A stretch of 11,715 bases of DNA from Syntrophaceae bacterium UBA2208 (GTDB lineage Bacteria > Desulfobacterota > BSN033 > UBA1163), in assembly GCA_002327885.1 (NCBI GenBank), contig DCUS01000130.1, positions 502 through 12,216 on the forward strand. The letters run 5' to 3'. This document shows positions 1 to 6,318 of this stretch, one piece after another (within the stretch, counting starts at the first letter, position 1; every line of letters begins with the position of its first letter). The translations under genes and the position numbers were made by a program. The notes under the pieces are model-generated. The model saw only the letters and a list, made by a program, of their open reading frames with translations. It made no database searches and was not told the DNA's origin.

Positions 1-201
1 CAGAACCGTCTGGGGACAGCGGTAGAGATGATGGAATCGCAAAGAGATAATGCGGTCACGGTGGAGAAGGCCGCCGCGATGAAGCCTGAGGAATTGCAGA
101 ATAAAACGGTGATCGGGATCTTAGTGGATAAGGAACTTCCGGTCTATCAGAATGAATATGATAAGATTCGGGAGCGGGCAAGGGGGACAGCGGGAAGATA
201 G
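1..201 (+). CDS. 2-oxoacid:ferredoxin oxidoreductase beta subunit, C-terminal end (partial)
   Basis: The reading frame is open from base 1 and ends at TAG 199-201, leaving 66 residues of a protein whose start lies outside the window. The tail contains a VEMMESQRDNAV segment followed by an IGILVDKELPVYQNEYDKI segment. This matches the C-terminus I know from KorB-type beta subunits, the thiamine-diphosphate-binding subunit that carries out CoA-dependent oxidative decarboxylation of 2-oxoacids with reduction of ferredoxin. The call rests mainly on the next gene, a clear gamma subunit that starts only 2 bp after this stop, as in kor operons. The catalytic and cluster-binding part is not visible, so substrate (2-oxoglutarate or another 2-oxoacid) cannot be judged from this fragment. 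Confidence 0.82.
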   Translation, partial: QNRLGTAVEMMESQRDNAVTVEKAAAMKPEELQNKTVIGILVDKELPVYQNEYDKIRERARGTAGR

Positions 202-203
202 CG

Positions 204-806
204 ATGGGAAGTCGATATGAAATCCGGTTGAGCGGTTCAGGAGGACAGGGATTGATCCTCATGGGAATTATCTTGGCCGAAGCGGTTGGGATTTATGATG
301 GGAGGTACGTCGCACAGACTCAGAGTTATGGGCCGGAGGCGAGAGGAGGGTCCAGCAAGGCGGAGGTGGTCGTCAGTGATGAGGAGATTGATTATCCCAA
401 GGCCATGAAACTTGATCTCCTCCTGGCCATGAACCAGAAATCTTGCGATGAGTTTTACTCTGATCTCAAACCCGATGGTTTACTCATCGTCGATTCGACC
501 TTCGTCACTCAGATTCCCACTCCAAAGGCTTTTCAAGTTCCATTTACTCGGATTGCTCGAGAAAAATTTAAAAGGGAAGTGGTGGCAAATATCGTTGCTC
601 TCGGAGCTCTCAGTCAATTCACCCCGATCGTTTCATCAAAGGCCATCGAATCCGCTGTCCTGGCAAGAGTGCCCAGAGGCACAGAGAAATTGAACCGCGA
701 TGCCTTAAAAGCCGGGATGAGCGCTGCCAAACGGGCAAAAAAGGTATGGATGAAATCAGATCTGCTTCCGGAAGTTCCCGAAGAAGACCTTTTAGATTCC
801 TACTAA
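204..806 (+). CDS. korC: 2-oxoacid:ferredoxin oxidoreductase gamma subunit (KorC type)
   Basis: This 200-residue cytoplasmic protein is the gamma subunit (domain III) of a 2-oxoacid:ferredoxin oxidoreductase, which works with the alpha and beta subunits in CoA-dependent oxidation of 2-oxoacids. The N-terminus has the hallmark GSGGQGLILMG at residues 11-21. It is followed by TQSYGPEARGGSSKAEVVVSD (about 39-59), the conserved segment of this subunit, and by a VANIVALGAL segment near 127-136. The length is close to the usual 180-200. ATG 204 lies 2 bp after the beta-subunit stop, with only a weak purine-rich site upstream (GGGAAG at 190-195), so translation is probably coupled. The beta-gamma order fits kor operons. 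The name KorC rather than another 2-oxoacid class is inferred from the overall resemblance; substrate is uncertain. Confidence 0.9.
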   Translation: MGSRYEIRLSGSGGQGLILMGIILAEAVGIYDGRYVAQTQSYGPEARGGSSKAEVVVSDEEIDYPKAMKLDLLLAMNQKSCDEFYSDLKPDGLLIVDSTFVTQIPTPKAFQVPFTRIAREKFKREVVANIVALGALSQFTPIVSSKAIESAVLARVPRGTEKLNRDALKAGMSAAKRAKKVWMKSDLLPEVPEEDLLDSY

Positions 807-818
807 CCCCTCAAGGGG
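807..818 (+). terminator. Short hairpin right after the kor gamma stop
   Basis: CCCC-TCAA-GGGG directly follows the stop codon and is followed by AATTT. The stem is only 4 bp (5 if an A-T pair closes the loop) and there is no real T-run, so it may only slow transcription or protect the 3' end. Confidence 0.25.
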
Positions 819-819
819 A

Positions 820-985
820 ATTTCAGATAACAAATTTCAAAGTTCAAATGGAATCCAAATGAATAAATTTCAAAATTTTAATAGTCCGAAATTAAAAATT
901 CTTCTACCATTTGGCATTTGACATTAATTTGAAATTTGCCTGCCTGCCGGTAGGCGGGGATTTTGAATTTGGACATTGGTTTGTG
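820..985. repeat. AT-rich imperfect inverted-repeat element with central GC palindrome
   Basis: This non-coding block is built of nested inverted repeats. An 11-bp perfect pair, CAAATTTCAAA at 831-841 and TTTGAAATTTG at 928-938, encloses a second pair, CAAATGG at 845-851 and CCATTTG at 907-913. Immediately after it lies a 20-bp near-palindrome at 939-958, and then GATTTTGAATTTGGACATTGG. The mixture of AAATTTCAAA-type tracts and a CCTGCC...GGCAGG palindrome resembles dispersed intergenic repeats common in uncultured Desulfobacterota. That resemblance is from memory, not a search. The boundaries are approximate. A related palindrome occurs in inverted orientation near 8752-8771. Confidence 0.6.
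939..958 (+). repeat. 20-bp near-palindrome, copy 1
   Basis: CCTGCCTGCCGGTAGGCGGG folds on itself with no spacer; eight pairs are Watson-Crick and two are G-T. It matches the reverse complement of the 8752-8771 copy at 18 of 20 positions. Confidence 0.7.
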
Positions 986-988
986 ATC

Positions 989-1609
989 ATGAGAAGGAAT
1001 TTGTTTGTTTATTCTTTGACCAAAAAGATTGCTCAAATTGTTTTTCCCATCTTCTATCGGATTGAGACTCAAATGAAAATGAGGCTTCCTGATCTTGGAC
1101 CGATGATCATTCTTCCCAAGCACCAATACTGGACCGATATTCCGATCATCAGCCTGACCTTCAAGCCACTGCTTTACTTTGTGGCCAAAAAAGAACTCTT
1201 TGGATTTCCGTTAATCCGAAGTTATCTCTCCCTTCTGGGCGGTCTTCCTGTCGATCGGAAGCAGTCGATCCGAACGTTAGACTCTTTTAAAACCCTTGTC
1301 TCCTTATTGAGAGCGGGGGAAAAGATTGTTATCTTCCCGGAAGGGACCTATTTTCGAAATGGGGTGGGTTCAGGGAAAAGCCGGCTCCTTCAGATGATTT
1401 TAAGATTCCAATCGGAACTCAAAAATCCCGTTCCCTTTATTCCCGTAGGCATTCGATACGGAGAAAGGGCAGGGTGGAGAAGGCGAGTGGACGTTTGCAT
1501 CGGGTCCCCTCTCTATGGGGAAAGGGAATCCGACGCCAAGGCTCTGACCCATCGAGCCATGGAAGAGATCAGCCATCTCTGTCGTATGCCTGTATGTGAG
1601 CAGCGTTGA
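989..1609 (+). CDS. PlsC-family lysophospholipid (1-acylglycerol-3-phosphate) acyltransferase
   Basis: This 206-residue protein belongs to the PlsC/LPLAT family, membrane-associated enzymes that move an acyl chain onto lysophosphatidate or a related lysolipid in phospholipid synthesis. The four family blocks appear in order. They are HQYWTD (H45-X4-D50, the catalytic pair), GGLPVDR (84-90), FPEGT (116-120) and IPVGIRYG (151-158). The N-terminal 25 residues are hydrophobic and basic, which would suit membrane contact. I chose ATG 989 because the in-frame upstream stretch (911-988) is repeat DNA, and family homology begins only after it. No clear ribosome binding site precedes ATG 989, so the start is less certain than the function. 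Exact acceptor is unknown; PlsC proper or a paralogue are both possible. Confidence 0.85.
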   Translation: MRRNLFVYSLTKKIAQIVFPIFYRIETQMKMRLPDLGPMIILPKHQYWTDIPIISLTFKPLLYFVAKKELFGFPLIRSYLSLLGGLPVDRKQSIRTLDSFKTLVSLLRAGEKIVIFPEGTYFRNGVGSGKSRLLQMILRFQSELKNPVPFIPVGIRYGERAGWRRRVDVCIGSPLYGERESDAKALTHRAMEEISHLCRMPVCEQR

Positions 1610-1613
1610 TTCG

Positions 1614-1659
1614 GATTTCGGAATGAAAGAAAAGATATTTTACGCCTCATTCCGAAATC
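1614..1659. repeat. 13-bp perfect inverted repeat with 20-nt loop
   Basis: GATTTCGGAATGA at 1614-1626 is the exact reverse complement of TCATTCCGAAATC at 1647-1659. It starts 5 bp after the acyltransferase stop and ends 31 bp before the next start. No T-run follows, so it is a weak candidate terminator; GATTTCGG/CCGAAATC tracts look like another intergenic repeat family. Confidence 0.7.
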
Positions 1660-1689
1660 TACAATCCGTAATTGAAAGAAGGAGGTTTT

Positions 1690-1902
1690 ATGCCAAGGCG
1701 TGAAAAGGAACGGGAACTGGCAAGGAGAAGAAAGCGGAAAAAAGAAAGAAAGAAGCTTGGGGCCAAAGGGCTTTTATCGTCTGCGGAGAGTCCGAGAGGG
1801 AGTGTGAAAGAAGGGGAGAAAAAGAAACCGGAAAAGGGTCCCCAGGAGGTTTCTCCGGAAGCCCCAAAAGAAGGGCCATCCCCCTCAGAGGAACAAGCGT
1901 GA
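1690..1902 (+). CDS. Small highly basic protein of unknown function
   Basis: The predicted product has 70 residues. The first 24 are almost entirely charged (MPRREKERELARRRKRKKER onward, with 14 Arg or Lys in the first 22), and the rest is low-complexity, rich in Lys, Glu, Pro and Ser. There is no membrane segment. ATG 1690 is preceded by a strong AAGGAGG site (1679-1685) with good spacing, which supports real translation and argues against the upstream in-frame ATG at 1672. The basic N-terminus resembles small nucleic-acid- or ribosome-associated proteins and short uncharacterised proteins with an RExxRELxRRR pattern, but I cannot assign a family. It lies between two hairpins and is convergent with the nucleoside kinase. 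The low-complexity tail is probably disordered. Confidence 0.6.
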   Translation: MPRREKERELARRRKRKKERKKLGAKGLLSSAESPRGSVKEGEKKKPEKGPQEVSPEAPKEGPSPSEEQA

Positions 1903-1909
1903 ATCACAA

Positions 1910-1951
1910 AGCGCATAGCGTATAGGGTTTTAGCACTATGTTCTATGCGCT
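1910..1951. terminator. Hairpin between convergent genes, possible bidirectional terminator
   Basis: AGCGCATAG at 1910-1918 pairs perfectly with CTATGCGCT at 1943-1951, and an inner ATAG/CTAT pair extends the stem after a 3-nt internal mismatch. It sits between the plus-strand small gene (ends 1902) and the minus-strand kinase (ends 1965). There is no long T-run on either side, so the terminator role is inferred from position. Repeated GCGCATAGCG units also look repeat-like. Confidence 0.4.
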
Positions 1952-1964
1952 CTGCACGATGCTT

Positions 1965-2600
1965 TCATTTGGACCTCATCGGAATGAAATACGATGTCCC
2001 CTGCTTCATCTGTTTGATCTCTCGCAGCAATTGGTCGAGATCTTCTTTTCGGTTTACGAAATTAATTTCGCTTGTATCCACCACCAGAAGCGGAGTTTGG
2101 TCGTAGTGGAAAAAATAATAATTATAGGCCTCGATCAAGGTCTTCAGATACTCTAAATCAATCTCCTTCTCATAAGAAATGTTTCTCGTTTTGATCCGAT
2201 GGAGCAGGACCTCCGGCTTCGCCTGCAAGAAAATCACCAGGTCTGGGGAGGAGATCTGTCCATTGAGAAGATGGAAAATCTGCTCGTAGAGGGCGAGTTC
2301 GTGGTTGTCTAAATGGAGGGAGGCGAATATTCGGTCTTTGTCAAAGAGGTAATCACAAAGAGTGACTTGGTTAAACAAGTCGAGTTGAGCGATTTCCCTT
2401 TGTTGTTGGAAACGGTTCAGCAAAAAGAAGATCTGTGTTTGAAAGGCATATTTTTTACGATCCTCATAGAAATGAGGAAGAAAGGGGTTGTCCTCGGCTC
2501 TCTCTAAAATACATCGGGCATTAAACTCCTTTGCTAAAAGTTTGGCCAGACTTGTTTTTCCAACCCCGATCGGACCTTCTATGACAATATATCGAAACAT
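1965..2600 (-). CDS. Deoxynucleoside kinase (deoxyadenosine/deoxyguanosine kinase family)
   Basis: This 211-residue P-loop enzyme phosphorylates deoxynucleosides with ATP in nucleotide salvage, in the cytoplasm. A Walker A motif, GPIGVGKT, lies at residues 9-16. The ERAEDNPFL segment at 33-41 and DYLFDKDRIFA at 83-93 are the substrate-side motifs of the dNK/dGK family, with D83 and the Glu at 33 as likely sugar/base contacts. An arginine-rich lid, RIKTRNISYEKEI, follows at 135-147. The length is typical for bacterial family members. The start ATG (2598-2600) has a GGGAC purine site a few bases upstream. It is downstream of the stress-protein gene on the same strand with a 59-bp gap, so they may be cotranscribed. 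Which deoxynucleoside is preferred cannot be told from the sequence. Confidence 0.88.
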   Translation of the reverse strand: MFRYIVIEGPIGVGKTSLAKLLAKEFNARCILERAEDNPFLPHFYEDRKKYAFQTQIFFLLNRFQQQREIAQLDLFNQVTLCDYLFDKDRIFASLHLDNHELALYEQIFHLLNGQISSPDLVIFLQAKPEVLLHRIKTRNISYEKEIDLEYLKTLIEAYNYYFFHYDQTPLLVVDTSEINFVNRKEDLDQLLREIKQMKQGTSYFIPMRSK

Positions 2601-2659
2601 AACGTCCCGTCACCCCTGATGTTCTCTAAAATAACCTTGTTGGTTTGTGGAGAGATTTT

Positions 2660-3124
2660 TTAAGGCATTGAAAACCGCCTTCCAGGATACCTGATGGTCA
2701 GGACCGGGCAGGAGGATTTTCTCACCACCTTCTCGGCGGTGCTTCCGAAGATGACATGATCCAAACCTGTCCTCCCATGGGTGCCCATGACAATGAGATC
2801 CGCAGAATCCTTTTTCGCCTTCTGGATGATCTCGAGGAAAGGTTCTCCTTCTTTGAGGAAGATTTGGTATTTCTTGAAACGGCCCATTTTCTTTACATAA
2901 TGGGTTTTGAGTTTTTGATCGATTTCCTTCTTCTGCGATATTTTCAACTCTTCCAGTTTCTCTGGAGGGAGGTAAAGCGAGAGCTGTTCAGGATGGACGG
3001 GCTCAGGCGTCACATGGAAGATTAGCAGGTTGGCATTATAAGTTTTTGCCAGATCGAGGGCATAGGTGAAGGCCCAATGGGAATCTTCAGAGAAATCGGT
3101 ACAGAATAGAATCTTTTTGAACAT
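2660..3124 (-). CDS. Universal stress protein (UspA family, ATP-binding type)
   Basis: This 154-residue single-domain protein has the standard Usp layout. The N-terminal strand KKILFCTDFS contains the conserved Asp (D10). The C-terminal part carries G114-TH-G117-x9-G127-ST, the G-2X-G-9X-G-(S/T) signature of the nucleotide-binding (MJ0577-like) class, and ends with SSCPVLTIR (137-145). Such cytoplasmic proteins form dimers and act in stress survival; the precise role here is unknown. ATG at 3122-3124 has a strong AAGGAGG site on the minus strand 10 or so bases upstream. It is the first gene of the leftward pair with the deoxynucleoside kinase and is divergent from proC across a 131-bp AT-rich promoter region. 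Confidence 0.93.
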   Translation of the reverse strand: MFKKILFCTDFSEDSHWAFTYALDLAKTYNANLLIFHVTPEPVHPEQLSLYLPPEKLEELKISQKKEIDQKLKTHYVKKMGRFKKYQIFLKEGEPFLEIIQKAKKDSADLIVMGTHGRTGLDHVIFGSTAEKVVRKSSCPVLTIRYPGRRFSMP

Positions 3125-3160
3125 CGGCTATTCCTCCTTTTTTAAATTCTTTTTTAAATC

Positions 3161-3189
3161 TTGACAGGCTGTTGTTTCAGATTTATGTT
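3161..3189 (+). promoter_or_regulatory. Sigma70-type promoter for proC
   Basis: A consensus -35 TTGACA (3161-3166) is followed after exactly 17 bp by TATGTT (3184-3189, 4 of 6 consensus positions). It lies about 65 bp upstream of the proC start in AT-rich DNA between divergent genes. Confidence 0.55.
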
Positions 3190-3200
3190 GTTTATTATTT

Positions 3201-3228
3201 ATCATAACTTCTCATCATTTTGCTACAA
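3201..3228 (-). promoter_or_regulatory. Possible sigma70-type promoter for the stress-protein operon
   Basis: On the minus strand, TTGTAG (3223-3228) and TATGAT (3201-3206) are separated by 16 bp and face the stress-protein gene. The -35 is imperfect; the AT-rich context makes chance matches likely. Confidence 0.35.
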
Positions 3229-3255
3229 AAATTTTCATCCGATCGGGGGGTGCCA

Positions 3256-4095
3256 ATGCTGAAGAATAGACAAGTAGGTTTTGTCGGCTCGGGGAATATG
3301 GGAGAGGCATTGATCCATGGACTCCTTCATGGACATCTTTGTCGACCGGACCAGATCATCTGTTCCGATACCAGACCTGAAAAATTGAAGATGATTCGAG
3401 AGAAATATGGGGTCAAGGGAACCTCTCATAATATAGAGGTCGTAAAACAATCGGATATTATTGTCCTGGCGGTAAAACCGCAGATTATGAAGCCCATTGT
3501 GAGTGAGATCGCGAAATATCTTGACCTTTCAAAATTAATTATTTCCATTGCGGCAGGAGTTCCATTGGAAGCGATTGAGTCGTGCGCCAAAAAGGAACTC
3601 AAATTGATCCGGGTCATGCCCAACATTTGTGTTTCGGTACGCGAAGGAGTTTCAGCGATTGCTGGGGGCAAGCATGCTTTGAAGGAAGATCTCCTGATGG
3701 CCAAAACAATCTTTGATTCGGTTGGAAAATCGCTTTTTATTGAAGAAGGCCTCCTGGATGCCGTCACAGGATTAAGCGGGAGTGGCCCGGCCTATATCTT
3801 CCTCATCATCGATGCCTTAGCCGATGCCGGGGTAAAGGTAGGACTCTCTCGAGATGATGCCTTAATTCTATCCTCTCAAACAGTCCTGGGAGCAGCGAAG
3901 ATGTTACTCGAAACCGGGGAGCATCCGGGAAAGCTGAAAGACTTGGTGACCTCTCCGGGAGGAACCGCGATCGCAGGACTTCATACCTTAGAAGAAGGTG
4001 GATTAAGGACGACCTTGATCAACGCCGTCGAGGTGGCCACCCGGCGATCCGAAGCTTTAGGAAAGATAATAAAGAATAACCTCATTCCTGATTGA
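3256..4095 (+). CDS. proC: Pyrroline-5-carboxylate reductase (proline biosynthesis)
   Basis: This 279-residue cytoplasmic enzyme reduces 1-pyrroline-5-carboxylate to proline with NAD(P)H, the last step of proline synthesis. The N-terminal Rossmann motif GFVGSGNMG is at residues 8-16. It is followed by AVKPQ, a SIAAGVPLEAIE block, RVMPN and the family signature region LSGSGPAYIFLIIDALADAG (from about 173). The C-terminal dimerisation and active-site segment contains KDLVTSPGGTAIAG. The length is normal (about 270-280). ATG 3256 fits the usual ProC N-terminus and has a GGGGGG site at 3245-3250. An in-frame GTG at 3250 and an ATG at 3220 are less likely. The gene seems to be transcribed alone from the promoter at 3161. 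Confidence 0.95.
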   Translation: MLKNRQVGFVGSGNMGEALIHGLLHGHLCRPDQIICSDTRPEKLKMIREKYGVKGTSHNIEVVKQSDIIVLAVKPQIMKPIVSEIAKYLDLSKLIISIAAGVPLEAIESCAKKELKLIRVMPNICVSVREGVSAIAGGKHALKEDLLMAKTIFDSVGKSLFIEEGLLDAVTGLSGSGPAYIFLIIDALADAGVKVGLSRDDALILSSQTVLGAAKMLLETGEHPGKLKDLVTSPGGTAIAGLHTLEEGGLRTTLINAVEVATRRSEALGKIIKNNLIPD

Positions 4096-4103
4096 TTTTT
4101 CAG

Positions 4104-4142
4104 ACCTCCCAATCGATTCATTGATTGATGTGCGGGGTCTTT
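4104..4142 (+). terminator. Weak terminator-like hairpin after proC
   Basis: AGACCTC near 4104 can pair with GGGGTCT near 4136-4142 (one U-G wobble), and an inner CAATC/GATTG pair extends the fold. Only a short T-run follows (TTTGG), so termination would be inefficient. Ends are approximate. Confidence 0.35.
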
Positions 4143-4162
4143 GGGATCTATGGGATATATCG

Positions 4163-4192
4163 TTGGCAGGCTAACACTTAGAACCTTGTATT
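4163..4192 (+). promoter_or_regulatory. Weak candidate promoter for the AOR gene
   Basis: TTGGCA (4163-4168) with TGTATT (4187-4192) 18 bp later is the best sigma70-like pair upstream of the AOR start; both hexamers are imperfect. A ribosome binding site, AGGAG, is at 4213-4217. Confidence 0.25.
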
Positions 4193-4222
4193 CGTAAAAA
4201 TAATGTCCGGACAGGAGATTCC

Positions 4223-6034
4223 ATGATGAAAGGATATGCCGGGAAAATGCTCAGGGTGGATCTTTCCAATGGAAGGATTTCGACGGAAGAGGTCCCTGAT
4301 GCGATGAAGAGTAATTTTTTGGGAGGCAGAGGTTTTGCCATAAAGTTGTTGTGGGATGAGGTGAAACACATTGAGCCCCTGTCTGAAGAGAACAAGATCA
4401 TCTTTTCAACAGGTCCTCTCACAGGGCAGTCCCTTCCCAGTTCGGGGAAGATGGTCATTGCCTCAAAGAGCCCTCTCACAGGAGGGTATGGAGATGGAAA
4501 TATTGGGACCATGGCATCGGTCCATCTGAGAAAAGCAGGCTATGATGTCGTGGTGGTGGAGGGAAAATCAGAGAAACCCTGTTATCTGTTGATTGAAGAT
4601 GAAAACGTAAAGATTGTTGATGCTTCCGAATTGTGGGGGAAAAATACCTTTGAAGCCCAGGACCTCCTTGAGAAAAAACATGGAAGGAATGCAGGGATTC
4701 TTCTTATCGGCCCTGCCGGAGAGAATCGGATCCCTATTTCACTCGTCATCTCCCAAAAAGGGAGAGCAGGCGGACGCCCCGGTTTAGGCGCCGTGATGGG
4801 ATCTAAAAATCTTAAAGCCTTGGTCATCAAGGGAACGGGATCGATTCCTAATTTCGACGATGAAAAGCTGAAGGAATTAGGGAAGAGGGGATACGAAGAG
4901 ATCAAGAGTAAGGAGAATTATGACTTCTGGGTGAGGCAGGGAACGATGCAGGCCTTTGATTGGTGCAATGAAAATACCTGCCTCCCCACCTATAATTTCA
5001 GAGAGGGTGTCTTTGATTCTTCCAAAGAGCTTGACGGATATGCACTCGAAAAATTCAAAGTGGATCGCAAAGGATGCCCTCTTTGTAACATGCAATGCGG
5101 GAATATTATCAAGGATTCGAGCGACCATCCTTCTGAACTGGATTACGAAAATGTTGGGATGTTAGGACCCAATATCGGCATGAGGAACTTGCCAGAGGTA
5201 GCCCTGCTGAACCGAATGGCTGATGAATGGGGATTAGATACCATATCCCTGGGAAGTTCGATTGGGTTTCTCATGGAGGCCTCAGAAAAAGGACTGATCC
5301 CGGAGAAGATAGGATGGGGAGATTTTGAGGCGGCCCGGAAACTGATTGTCAGTATCGGAAAGGGAGAAGGGTTGGGTCAGCTTGTATCCCACGGAGTTCG
5401 AAATGCCTCCGAGACCCTTGGAAAAGGATCCCATCGATGGGCCATGCATGTCAAAGGGCTGGAGATCTCAGCTTACAATTGTCATGCCTGCCCGGGAATG
5501 GCCCTCTCCTTTGGGACCTCTCCCATCGGCGCAAGCCACAAGGATGCCTGGATCATTGCATGGGAGATATCGAACGATCGACTTTCTTACAGTAAAGAGA
5601 AAGTTGAAAAACTCATCGAGTTTCAAAGAATCCGGGGAGGATTTTTTGAATCCGCGACCGTTTGCCGGCTTCCGTGGGTAGAGGTGAATTTTGGGATCCA
5701 CTGGTATCCGGAATACCTGGAAGCCATTACGGGAAAAAAGATGAGCTGGGAAGATCTTTATAAAATAGGGGACCGAATTTATCATCTCATCCGGGCTTAC
5801 TGGAAAAGGGAAATTCCCCGGTTCGGTCGAATATGGGATGTTCCGCCTGATCGCTGGTTTGAAGAGCCCCTTTCTCGGGGAAAAATGAAAGGGATAAAAC
5901 TTGATCGGGAGAAATATGATCACATGCTCTCCTGGTACTATGAACGGAGAGGATGGGATGAGAATGGAATCCCCACGAAGGAGACCTTGGACCATTTTGG
6001 GTTGAAAGACGCTTCAGAGGAGATCATCGGTTAA
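4223..6034 (+). CDS. Aldehyde:ferredoxin oxidoreductase family protein (tungsten bis-pterin enzyme)
   Basis: This 603-residue cytoplasmic protein belongs to the AOR family, tungsten/pterin enzymes that interconvert aldehydes and carboxylic acids using ferredoxin. The N-terminal AOR domain (about 5-205) includes the LGGRGFA segment (33-39) and the SGKMVIASKSPLTGGYGDGN segment (74-93). The Fe4S4 ligands are visible as C285-x2-C288-x3-C292 and a distant C481. The pterin motif DEWGLD (334-339) matches the DxxGLD motif of the Pyrococcus enzyme. The partner motif, usually DxxGLC, reads ESATVC (476-481) here. AGGAG lies 5 bp before ATG 4223 and 8 bp before ATG 4226, so the second Met may be the start. 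It forms a pair with the MoaD-like gene starting 1 nt after its stop. Substrate cannot be predicted; AOR paralogues vary widely. Confidence 0.9.
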   Translation: MMKGYAGKMLRVDLSNGRISTEEVPDAMKSNFLGGRGFAIKLLWDEVKHIEPLSEENKIIFSTGPLTGQSLPSSGKMVIASKSPLTGGYGDGNIGTMASVHLRKAGYDVVVVEGKSEKPCYLLIEDENVKIVDASELWGKNTFEAQDLLEKKHGRNAGILLIGPAGENRIPISLVISQKGRAGGRPGLGAVMGSKNLKALVIKGTGSIPNFDDEKLKELGKRGYEEIKSKENYDFWVRQGTMQAFDWCNENTCLPTYNFREGVFDSSKELDGYALEKFKVDRKGCPLCNMQCGNIIKDSSDHPSELDYENVGMLGPNIGMRNLPEVALLNRMADEWGLDTISLGSSIGFLMEASEKGLIPEKIGWGDFEAARKLIVSIGKGEGLGQLVSHGVRNASETLGKGSHRWAMHVKGLEISAYNCHACPGMALSFGTSPIGASHKDAWIIAWEISNDRLSYSKEKVEKLIEFQRIRGGFFESATVCRLPWVEVNFGIHWYPEYLEAITGKKMSWEDLYKIGDRIYHLIRAYWKREIPRFGRIWDVPPDRWFEEPLSRGKMKGIKLDREKYDHMLSWYYERRGWDENGIPTKETLDHFGLKDASEEIIG

Positions 6035-6035
6035 G

Positions 6036-6254
6036 TTGGCTGAACTCAAGTTCTTGGGGTACTTCGCAGAGGTTGCTGGCGCTCGAACCAAAAATTTGGT
6101 TTTAGCGGAACCCACGCCATTAAGAAAGATTTTACCTGCATCCTTTCCTCGGGAAAACGTCATTATTCTTATCGATCAGAAGGTTGGCAATTTAGATAGT
6201 TTAATCGAAAATGGGAATTCGATTGTCATCATGCCGATGTTATCGGGAGGATAG
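6036..6254 (+). CDS. MoaD/ThiS-family ubiquitin-like sulfur carrier protein
   Basis: This 72-residue protein has the MoaD-like beta-grasp pattern and ends in LSGG. Its terminal Gly-Gly is the site that is adenylated and thiocarboxylated so the carrier can donate sulfur to the dithiolene of molybdopterin or tungstopterin. Near the end is NGNSIVIMPMLSGG, as in MoaD. The only in-frame start is TTG 6036, 1 nt after the AOR stop; a GAGGAG site lies inside the AOR 3' end (6017-6022), slightly far away, suggesting coupled translation. Linkage of an AOR gene with a MoaD-like gene is known in anaerobes and suggests cofactor supply for the AOR. It is shorter than many MoaD proteins (about 80), and partner MoaE is not in the window. 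Confidence 0.85.
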   Translation: MAELKFLGYFAEVAGARTKNLVLAEPTPLRKILPASFPRENVIILIDQKVGNLDSLIENGNSIVIMPMLSGG

Positions 6255-6318
6255 ACCTTAGGGTTCCCCAAAAAATATCCAAAGAGACAATGAGGAAAAT
6301 AGAAAGGTGATTTGGGCG

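Noticed and set aside
911..988. N-terminal extension of the acyltransferase (26 extra residues from ATG 911)
   Set aside because: The bases are part of the inverted-repeat element and the palindrome, and family homology starts after them.
4163..4180. Sigma54-type (-24/-12) promoter upstream of AOR
   Set aside because: TTGGCA resembles the -24 element, but no GC-containing -12 element is found at the required spacing.
5468..5995. 175-residue minus-strand ORF inside the AOR gene
   Set aside because: It lies entirely opposite a well-supported coding gene with intact motifs, has no recognisable domain, and is a shadow frame.
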